Positions 58,059 through 64,000 of a stretch of 64,000 nt of DNA are shown here, piece after piece; position 1 is the first letter of the stretch; each line of letters begins with the position of its first letter. The DNA is from Phenylobacterium sp. GTDB taxonomy: Bacteria > Pseudomonadota > Alphaproteobacteria > Caulobacterales > Caulobacteraceae. The notes under the pieces are model-generated. The model had not been told where the DNA came from. It ran no database searches and saw only the letters and a program-made list of their open reading frames with translations. The DNA lies in the NCBI RefSeq assembly GCF_030681155.1, contig NZ_JAUXXE010000017.1, positions 1-64,000 of the forward strand, written 5' to 3'. The position numbers and the translations under genes were made by a program.

Positions 58059-58534
58059 TCGGTCACCTTAGTCAGCAGCTGCAGCGCGGCGGCGGCGAAG
58101 GCCCGCATGTTCTCCAGGCGGTCGCTCTGCCCAGTCTCGATGGTCATCGCGAAATCCACCGGCCCGGCGATCGCCACGCAGGTGTGCCCGGCCGCGTCGC
58201 CGTACCCGTTGCCGGTCGGCCCCGCCGCGCCAGTTTCCGATAGGCCCCAGGTCGCGCCGAACCGCTCCCGCGCTGTCCGCGCCAGCAGCAGGGCGTAGGG
58301 CTCGCTGGCCGAGCGCACCCCGTTCAGCGCCTCGCGCGGAATGTCCATCAACAGCACCCGCGCCTTGGGCGTGTAGATCACCCCGCCGCCGAGGTAGTAG
58401 GCCGAGGCCCCCGGCACACCGAGCAACGCCGCCGAAATCAACCCGCCTGATGAGCTCTCGGCGACCGCAACGGTCTCCTTGCGATCCTTCAACCGCTGTC
58501 CCAACACCTCGGCCTGCGCCATCAGGGCCTGCAT
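58055..58534 (-). CDS. CinA C-terminal family (nicotinamide-nucleotide amidase) protein
   Basis: A 159-residue protein with only the CinA C-terminal (PncC) domain. TVAVAESSSGGLISAALLGV with the catalytic Ser, then VIYTPKARVLLMDIPREALN and GLSETGAAGPTGNGYGD are clear. Relatives remove ammonia from nicotinamide mononucleotide in NAD salvage. The ATG at 58534 follows GGAGTAG; an earlier in-frame start lacks a ribosome site. The catalytic dyad seems intact. Confidence 0.88.
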   Translation of the reverse strand: MQALMAQAEVLGQRLKDRKETVAVAESSSGGLISAALLGVPGASAYYLGGGVIYTPKARVLLMDIPREALNGVRSASEPYALLLARTARERFGATWGLSETGAAGPTGNGYGDAAGHTCVAIAGPVDFAMTIETGQSDRLENMRAFAAAALQLLTKVTD

Positions 58535-58603
58535 TTCACTACTCCATCGTCCACAACATCTCGGGCGACCTTGCGGTGCGGACCGTGCGGTGTCCATGCG
58601 CTC

Positions 58604-59584
58604 TCACGTTAGGCGGTAGGTCCGCCTTGCGACATCGCGGAACAGCAACGCCTTCTCGCCCGCCGACGCGCCGGCCGCCAAGCGCTTCAAGGCGTTCCAG
58701 AGGGTGCGGTAGTCGCAGGAGACCTGGTCCACCGGGAAGTTGCTCTCGAACATGCAGCGCTCAGGTCCGAACAGTTCGATGCAGGTCTCGATATAGGGGC
58801 GCCACGCCTGCGCCAGGTCTTCGGAACTCGCGGGGGTCTCGCGCTTATGGAAGCCGAACCCGCAGATCGCCATGCCAAGCCCGCCTAGCTTGACCACCAC
58901 GTTCGGACTCTTGGCCAGTTCGGCCAGGTCGGCTTTCCAGACTGCAAAGACCTCGGCACGACGGCCTTCATAGGGACCGATCCCAAGCGGCCCCCCGACA
59001 TGGTCGAGCACCAGCGCCGTCTCGGGAAAGGCGCGCGCCAGATCGGTCACCTCAGGAAGCTGGGGGTGGAACTGCCAGGCTTCGAACGACAGGCCATGGT
59101 CGGCCAGCCGCGCGTATCCCTCACGGAACGCCGCAGAACCGTAGAGTCCGTGGGGCGGATTGGTATGAGCGTTACGGACCGCCTCGCTGGCGTCCCAGGC
59201 TCCGGCGTGGCGCACGCCGCGGAACCGGTCGCCACCGGCGCGAATGTGAGCTTCCAGCACTGGCGCGACATCGGTCCCCAGGCTGAGATCGGCGAACCCG
59301 ACGATCCCAGCGCAGGCTCGCATCTCGCCAAACCTGCCGCTGGCCGACATGGCCGCAACGCCGTTCACGACCTCGGTCTCACCTACCGGCGCGAGGCCCC
59401 GGGGACCGTCTGCGCGGTAGAACGAGTTGCACTCGACGAAGACCGTGCTCTCGATGCGATGGCCCGACCCGGCGTCGGCGTTCAGTTCCTCAATCATGTA
59501 CCGGCTGGTCGGATAGTCCCACAGGTGGTGGTGCGGATCGCAGATCGGGAGATCTGGCTCCAGGATCGCCTCGACGTTGTGCAT
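58604..59584 (-). CDS. Amidohydrolase family (TIM-barrel) protein
   Basis: A 326-residue member of the amidohydrolase-2 family. LPICDPHHHLWDYPTSRY shows the first metal-site His pair near residue 20. GGDRFRGVRHAGAWDASEAV, then WQFHPQLPEVTDLA, LVLDHVGGPLG and MFESNFPVDQ complete the barrel signature. It resembles dicarboxylate lactonase or 2-pyrone-type hydrolases, but the substrate is not fixed. The ATG at 59584 follows GGAGGAGG. It lies 69 bases from cinA on the same strand. Confidence 0.88.
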   Translation of the reverse strand: MHNVEAILEPDLPICDPHHHLWDYPTSRYMIEELNADAGSGHRIESTVFVECNSFYRADGPRGLAPVGETEVVNGVAAMSASGRFGEMRACAGIVGFADLSLGTDVAPVLEAHIRAGGDRFRGVRHAGAWDASEAVRNAHTNPPHGLYGSAAFREGYARLADHGLSFEAWQFHPQLPEVTDLARAFPETALVLDHVGGPLGIGPYEGRRAEVFAVWKADLAELAKSPNVVVKLGGLGMAICGFGFHKRETPASSEDLAQAWRPYIETCIELFGPERCMFESNFPVDQVSCDYRTLWNALKRLAAGASAGEKALLFRDVARRTYRLT

Positions 59585-59687
59585 CCGCCCTCCTCCGGCC
59601 GCTCAGGAATCTCTTGGCGCAAGCCCCCCTGGCGGCTCATGATGCCCGCCAATTACAAAGACCGCCATTTTCCGGGAGGATATTTTC

Positions 59688-60920
59688 ATGGACGCCCAAT
59701 CTCAGTGGACCGGGCTCGACGCCGGCCGTCTGGAGCGCATTACCGACCACATCGAGCGTAACTACATCGCCTCGCAGAAGATCATGGGCTGCCAGGTCGC
59801 CGTCGCTCGGCACGGCCACCTCGCCTATCAGAAGTCCTTCGGGTCCATGGACCTGGAGCGGAACAAACCGATGGCCGACGACGCCATCTTCCGCATCTAT
59901 TCGATGACCAAGCCGATCACCTCGGTCGCGCTGATGACCCTGTACGAAAAGGGCTACTTCCAGCTCAACGATCCGATCAGCCGCTACGTCCCGTCCTGGA
60001 AAAACCACCGCGTGTGGGTTTCGGGCGAGGGCGAAGAGATGGTCACCGAGGCGCCCAAGCGCCCGGTCTCGTTCCGTGACGTGCTTAGCCACACTGGCGG
60101 CTTCACCTATGGCGGCGGCCTGCCCGGCGTCGGCATCCAACACCCGGTCGACAAGATTTATCGCGAGCTGAAGATCCGCAGCTCGGGCACCGCCGACACC
60201 ATGGAAGGCTTCCTCGACAAGCTCGCCCAGGTTCCCCTGCTCTACCAGCCGGGCGAGCGATGGATGTATTCGCTGTCCACAGACATCTGCGGCGCCCTGG
60301 TGGAAATCATCTCGGGCAAGCCTTTCGCCGAATATCTCCAGGACGAGATCTTCGGCCCGCTCGGCATGAACGACACCTCGTTCTTCGTCGCGCCCGACAA
60401 GATCGACCGCTTCTGCGCCAACTATCAGCGCGGCCCGGACAAGAAGCTGAAGCTGATCGACGATCCGGCCACCAGCGATTTCACCAAGGACCCGGCCTTC
60501 AAGTCGGGCGGCGGCGGCCTGACCGGCACCATCGCCGACTACATGAAGTTCTGCGAGATGCTGCGCCGTGGCGGCGAACTGGACGGTCACCGCGTCATCG
60601 GCCCGCGCACCCTGGCCATGATGCACATGAACCATCTCGCCGGCGGCAAGGACCTGACCCAGCTGGCGATCGGCTCCTTCTCGGAAACGTCGAATGAAGG
60701 CGTGGGCTTCGGTCTCGGCTTCGCCTCCACCATGGACGAGGTGTCGACAGGATCGCTCGGCGTGGGCGACTACTATTGGGGCGGAGCGGCCTCGACCATC
60801 TTCCTGGTCGATCCGAAGGAAGACCTGACCATGGCCTTCATGACCCAGCTCATGCCGTCGGGCACATTCAACTTCCGCGGTCAGCTCAAGAGCCTGATCT
60901 ATTCGGCGATCGTCGACTAA
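59688..60920 (+). CDS. Serine hydrolase, beta-lactamase/EstB-like family
   Basis: A 410-residue penicillin-binding-protein-like hydrolase. The nucleophile motif SMTK is at residues 72-75 and the Tyr motif WMYSLSTD is near 193-199. The end has WGGAASTIFLVDPKEDLTMA, where the third motif normally lies. No signal peptide is present, so this is more likely an esterase than a lactamase. ATG 59688 follows GGGAGG. It is divergent from the amidohydrolase gene. Confidence 0.88.
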   Translation: MDAQSQWTGLDAGRLERITDHIERNYIASQKIMGCQVAVARHGHLAYQKSFGSMDLERNKPMADDAIFRIYSMTKPITSVALMTLYEKGYFQLNDPISRYVPSWKNHRVWVSGEGEEMVTEAPKRPVSFRDVLSHTGGFTYGGGLPGVGIQHPVDKIYRELKIRSSGTADTMEGFLDKLAQVPLLYQPGERWMYSLSTDICGALVEIISGKPFAEYLQDEIFGPLGMNDTSFFVAPDKIDRFCANYQRGPDKKLKLIDDPATSDFTKDPAFKSGGGGLTGTIADYMKFCEMLRRGGELDGHRVIGPRTLAMMHMNHLAGGKDLTQLAIGSFSETSNEGVGFGLGFASTMDEVSTGSLGVGDYYWGGAASTIFLVDPKEDLTMAFMTQLMPSGTFNFRGQLKSLIYSAIVD

Positions 60921-60951
60921 GGCGCTCCTCCGGCCGGACCTGGTCTCGCGA

Positions 60952-61536
60952 TCAGGTCCGGCGCGGAGGAACCACGTCGGCGAAGATCGGAAACGCCTTC
61001 CAATCGGGCTCGATCGCCGACTTCCCCGCCTCCGGCGCATAGACCGAAGGCGTCTCAACGACCAACGTCGGAATATAGCGCGGGCAGTTGGGGAAGATGT
61101 CGCGCGGGGTCACCTTGATCAGCAGGTGCGCGCCGGGGAACTCGGACATCAACGGATCGTCCCGCAGCACCTGCGCCGTTCCGTTGACCCGCAGACGCTG
61201 AGGCTTCTCGCCGGTGCTCATGAACAGCAGCCCGACCTGCGGATTGACCACTAGGTTGCCCAAGCTCTTGAACATGCCGTTGCCATCGTAGTCAGGGAAG
61301 ACCAGCGCATCTGGCGCGGTCACCCGCACGAACCCGACCGGCCCGCCCTTGAAGGAACAGTCCGGGCGCCCCTGATCGTCGGCGGTCGCCAGGAAGAAGA
61401 AGCTCTGCGCGCCGATGAAGGCCGCATCCCGGTCGGTGAAGAGATCGTGCCGCAAGGTCTGCTCAAGGCGGTCGGCCAGCGCGCGGCTCGCGAACTCGTC
61501 CTGCAGGCCACGCTGGCCTTCATGATACATCGACAT
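60952..61536 (-). CDS. Pyridoxamine 5'-phosphate oxidase-fold protein
   Basis: A 194-residue split-barrel flavoprotein. HDLFTDRDAAFIGAQSFFFL, then PDCSFKGGPVGFVRV and DGNGMFKSLGNLVVNPQVGL, with KPQRLRVNGTAQVL, match the MSMEG-type PPOX family. The substrate is unknown; it may use F420 or FMN. ATG 61536 follows GGGAGCGG; a second ATG two codons later is possible. It converges on the serine hydrolase gene. Confidence 0.85.
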   Translation of the reverse strand: MSMYHEGQRGLQDEFASRALADRLEQTLRHDLFTDRDAAFIGAQSFFFLATADDQGRPDCSFKGGPVGFVRVTAPDALVFPDYDGNGMFKSLGNLVVNPQVGLLFMSTGEKPQRLRVNGTAQVLRDDPLMSEFPGAHLLIKVTPRDIFPNCPRYIPTLVVETPSVYAPEAGKSAIEPDWKAFPIFADVVPPRRT

Positions 61537-61632
61537 GACCGCTCCCTTTGAGCCGTGAGCTTAGCGCAGCGGTGGGTGGGAGAACTGCGTTTTTGCGGCA
61601 GCCGCCGTCCTGATCTGCATTAGGCTGGCGCC

Positions 61633-62043
61633 ATGGACTTATTGGTCAATATCGACGTGCCGAATCTGGCCCGGGCCGAGGCGTTCTACACTCAGGCTTT
61701 GGGCCTGACCGTCAGCCGCCGGTTCGGCTCTGATGGACTGGAACTGTCGGGCCTGCCCACCAAGCTCTACCTATTGGAAAAGCCGGAAGGTTCGGTTGGC
61801 GCTGCCCAAGACCTGCGCCGCTATGGCCGGCACTGGACACCGGTCCACCTCGACATCGTGGTCGATGATCTGGAGGCCGCGCTCGAGAGGGCGCTCGGCG
61901 CAGGGGCCATCGCCGACGCCGAGCCCCGAACTCATGTCTGGGGCAAGATCGCGGTGTTGGCGGACCCCTTCGGCAACGGCTTCTGCCTGATCGAATTCCT
62001 GAATGGCGGCTACGACGAGATCGCGCCGCCGATCGATCCCTGA
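61633..62043 (+). CDS. VOC family protein
   Basis: A 136-residue glyoxalase/bleomycin-resistance-type protein. DLLVNIDVPNLARAEAFYTQ starts the first half; HWTPVHLDIVVDDLEAALER begins the second, and WGKIAVLADPFGNGFCLIEF carries the typical C-terminal metal-side residues. It may be a lactoylglutathione lyase-like enzyme or a dioxygenase relative. It is intact, in contrast to the VOC pseudogene at 3784. The ATG at 61633 lacks a strong ribosome site. Confidence 0.85.
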   Translation: MDLLVNIDVPNLARAEAFYTQALGLTVSRRFGSDGLELSGLPTKLYLLEKPEGSVGAAQDLRRYGRHWTPVHLDIVVDDLEAALERALGAGAIADAEPRTHVWGKIAVLADPFGNGFCLIEFLNGGYDEIAPPIDP

Positions 62044-62163
62044 GGCCGCGCGGGGGGCTTTGCTCGCTTGCCTTCACCAGCGGCTTCGCCCATCGAACGG
62101 GTCACTGATCCAGCGGTTGTTAAGGTTTATGGATCACAAATTTCTTCGAGTGGAGTTCTTCAC

Positions 62164-62397
62164 ATGCCGATGCCCATCGCCGACCTCGAGGCGAACCTTC
62201 GCGAAGCGTTTCCGGATGCGCAGATCGCCATCGACGATCTGGCCGGCGACGGCGACCACTCTCGGGCTCGTATCGTCTCCACCGCCTTCAGCGGCCTTTC
62301 GCGCGTAAAGCAGCATCAACTGGTCTACGCGGCGCTCAAGGGCAAGGTCGGCGGCGAACTGCACGCCCTGGCGCTCGAAACTTCAGCTCCGGCCTAA
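62164..62397 (+). CDS. bolA: BolA family protein
   Basis: A 77-residue protein with the class-II KH-like BolA fold: ADLEANLREAFPDAQIAIDD, then GDHSRARIVSTAFSGLSRVK and QHQLVYAALKGKVGGELHAL. BolA proteins form Fe-S-bridged pairs with monothiol glutaredoxins (Grx4). grxD lies about 1 kb downstream, with one gene between. The conserved His residues sit at DHS and KQHQ. ATG 62164 and 62170 are possible starts; GTGGAG precedes the first. Confidence 0.9.
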   Translation: MPMPIADLEANLREAFPDAQIAIDDLAGDGDHSRARIVSTAFSGLSRVKQHQLVYAALKGKVGGELHALALETSAPA

Positions 62398-62406
62398 GAG
62401 CGCCTC

Positions 62407-63306
62407 ATGCGCTATCGACCCTTCGGCGCAACGGGTAAGGCGGTCTCCGCCATCAGCCTGTTGTTGCGCGAAGCGCCGAACATGAACTCGCCCGCCGCAT
62501 GGCGCGCCCTGGCCTTCTCGGCGATGGAGAACGGCGTCAACAGCTTCGAGCTGACCGCTGGCTCCGACGTGCTGGCCATGGGCGTCGGAGAGGCCCTCTC
62601 CGCCGTCGAGCGCCGGTTGATCTTCCTCGGCTGGCGGCTGCGCGGAACGGTGGCCGGCAAGATGACCGCCCGCGATATCGCCGAAAGCGTGCGCGGCGGC
62701 CTGCAAAGAACCCGTGCCGGCTATCTGGACGTCCTGATGATGGACGAGGCCGCGGTCGAGACCCTGACGCCCGACGCCCGCACCTATCTCGCCGACCTGA
62801 AGAACAGCGGCGTCTGCCTGCAAATCGGCGTGGTCGGCGACGGCCCCGTCATCGACGACTGCATCAGCAACGACCTGTTCGACGTTCTGGTCACCCCGTT
62901 CAGCCTGGTTTCCGACTGGCAGGCGCGCCGACGCATTCGCGACGCCTCGGCCGCCAACATGACATTGCTGGCCTGCGATCCCTTTCCCACCAGCTTGCCT
63001 GGTCCCGCGCGCGCTGAAGGCGAACGCGCCCCGCGACGCGGCCTGCTGGGCATTCGCCGACCTGAGCCGCTGGCCGCCATGGGTGGGTACGGCTTCCTTC
63101 AAGACACCGCCGGGTGGACGAACGAAGACATCTGCCTCGCCTACGCCCTCACCGAGCCGGCCTTCGCCACTGTGCAGGTCGAGGCGTGGCGCGCCGACGC
63201 TGTGGAGCGTCTGGCCGCGGTCTGCGACAAGGATCTACCCACCAGCGTATCGGCCCAGATCGAGATGGCCAGGTTCGGCCAGGTCGCGGCCGAGCGCCGC
63301 GCCTGA
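62407..63306 (+). CDS. Degenerate aldo/keto reductase-like protein
   Basis: A 299-residue protein with the aldo/keto reductase outline: MRYRPFGATGKAVSAISL at the start, NGVNSFELTAGSDVLAMGVG, RTRAGYLDVLMMDEAAVETL, and CLAYALTEPAFATVQVEA at the end. The catalytic tetrad appears lost. The usual Asp-x-A-x-x-Tyr-Gly has become ELTAGSDV, the Lys is not seen in IFLGWRLRG, and the His of LLLH is Asp in LMMDE. It may be a binding or scaffold protein. It sits between bolA and grxD with 9- and 74-base gaps. Confidence 0.75.
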   Translation: MRYRPFGATGKAVSAISLLLREAPNMNSPAAWRALAFSAMENGVNSFELTAGSDVLAMGVGEALSAVERRLIFLGWRLRGTVAGKMTARDIAESVRGGLQRTRAGYLDVLMMDEAAVETLTPDARTYLADLKNSGVCLQIGVVGDGPVIDDCISNDLFDVLVTPFSLVSDWQARRRIRDASAANMTLLACDPFPTSLPGPARAEGERAPRRGLLGIRRPEPLAAMGGYGFLQDTAGWTNEDICLAYALTEPAFATVQVEAWRADAVERLAAVCDKDLPTSVSAQIEMARFGQVAAERRA

Positions 63307-63380
63307 ATCGACCAGCGCTTGACCCGGAGGCGCCGGCTCCCTAGCTCTGGGCTGAATTCTTCGCCGCAAAGGCCACAGTC

Positions 63381-63725
63381 ATGACCGACACCGCGACCAC
63401 CAACCCCGTCCACGACTTCATCGCCAACGCCGTGACCGAAAATCCGGTCGTGCTGTTCATGAAGGGCGTCCCCGAAGAACCCCGCTGCGGTTTCTCCGGC
63501 GTGGTCGTGCAGATCCTCGACCACCTGGGCGCGGACTTCGTGGGCGTGGACGTCCTGCAGAACGACGCCATCCGCGAAGGCATCAAGACCTACAGCGACT
63601 GGCCGACTATCCCGCAGCTCTACGTGAAGGGCGAATTCGTCGGCGGCGCCGACATCATCCGCGAGATGTTCCAGTCGGGTGAACTGAAGACCCTGCTGGT
63701 TGAGCAAGGCCTTCTGACTGCGTGA
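63381..63725 (+). CDS. grxD: Monothiol glutaredoxin Grx4
   Basis: A 114-residue thioredoxin-fold protein. NPVVLFMKGVPEEPRCGFSG contains the monothiol CGFS motif that holds a [2Fe-2S] cluster with glutathione. IREGIKTYSDWPTIPQLYVK (cis-Pro) and FVGGADIIREMFQSGEL are standard. It partners with BolA in Fe-S delivery and iron sensing. The following thioesterase gene starts in its stop codon (GTGA), so the two are coupled. Confidence 0.97.
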   Translation: MTDTATTNPVHDFIANAVTENPVVLFMKGVPEEPRCGFSGVVVQILDHLGADFVGVDVLQNDAIREGIKTYSDWPTIPQLYVKGEFVGGADIIREMFQSGELKTLLVEQGLLTA

Positions 63726-64000
63726 GTCGGCTGCTCGAGCCGCCGGCCGGGCGCCAAGTCTTCAGTCGTGAGTTCACGCCGGCCGCGTCGGACATCGATG
63801 CGAACGGCCATGTGAACAATGTGGTCTATGTCCGCTGGATCCAGGACATGGCCACTTCACACTGGGACGCCCGCCAGCCGGCTGAAGAACAGTCGAAATG
63901 GGCGTGGATCGTCCTGCGCCACGAGATCGACTATCGCCGGGCCCTGATGCCCGGCGAGACGGCGACCGCCCGAACCTGGGTGGCCGAAGCCCCCGAAGGC
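63722..64000 (+). CDS. Acyl-CoA thioesterase (hot-dog fold), 3' end missing
   Basis: From GTG 63722, overlapping the grxD stop by 4 bases, 93 residues are visible and the frame runs off the window. FTPAASDIDANGHVNNVVYV holds the catalytic Asp of the 4-hydroxybenzoyl-CoA thioesterase family, and VLRHEIDYRRALMPGETATA the typical second strand. The substrate is not known. Coupling to grxD is notable but seen in other caulobacters. Confidence 0.85.
   Translation, partial: MSRLLEPPAGRQVFSREFTPAASDIDANGHVNNVVYVRWIQDMATSHWDARQPAEEQSKWAWIVLRHEIDYRRALMPGETATARTWVAEAPEG

Overview
The window is high-GC alphaproteobacterial chromosome, most likely from the Caulobacterales (Phenylobacterium or Caulobacter type). 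The main evidence is eight intact genes plus one remnant for proteins ending in the alphaproteobacterial PEPxxWA-CTERM sorting signal, a DUF1476-purC-purS-purQ-purL neighbourhood, bolA and monothiol grxD near each other, GGAAC-N16-CGTT promoters of the EcfG (sigma-T) general stress type, and frequent GTG and TTG starts. The genus is an inference. No rRNA, tRNA, CRISPR array, complete insertion sequence or phage gene was seen.

Layout. 1-5 kb: the 3' part of an ECF sigma factor with a TPR-like tail, two PEP-CTERM genes, and a small VOC/DoxX/DUF1801 set in which the VOC gene carries an in-frame TGA. 5-10 kb: a LysR regulator, a membrane protein, a periplasmic protein and a soluble PAS chemoreceptor coupled to CheW. 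10-16 kb: an SDR oxidoreductase, small secreted or unknown proteins, two PEP-CTERM genes and a flippase. 16-19 kb: a Tat-signal class III CoA-transferase followed by an OprB-like porin. 19-24 kb: a DUF899/ArsR/SRPBCC/GST set, an MFS transporter and DUF2200. 23.9-25 kb: an arylsulfatase fragment joined to the 3' end of a PEP-CTERM gene, then an intact PEP-CTERM gene.

25-33 kb: marC, purB, a CAP-RTX protein, a stress-type flavin-fold protein, a hybrid histidine kinase and a coniferyl-aldehyde-type dehydrogenase, with palindromic REPIN-like repeats in several gaps. 33-37 kb: two more PEP-CTERM genes and a LuxR/alpha-beta-hydrolase fusion. 37-54 kb: purC-purS, two unrelated small genes, purQ, then about 12 kb of accessory genes (P450, transporters, aminotransferase, small stress-type genes, catalase, RcnB-like protein) before purL. 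54-64 kb: lipoproteins, a polyglycine PEP-CTERM protein, a CAP protein, DsbA, CinA, hydrolases, then bolA, a degenerate aldo/keto reductase, grxD and a truncated thioesterase.

How the parts relate. purB, purC, purS, purQ and purL supply several steps of de novo purine synthesis. EcfG-like promoters precede the large catalase, the 163-aa stress protein and an 81-aa protein, which suggests a shared general stress response. The PEP-CTERM proteins have different N-terminal domains but nearly the same C-terminal DNA module, so they look like a shuffled set of exported surface proteins. No exosortase gene lies in the window.
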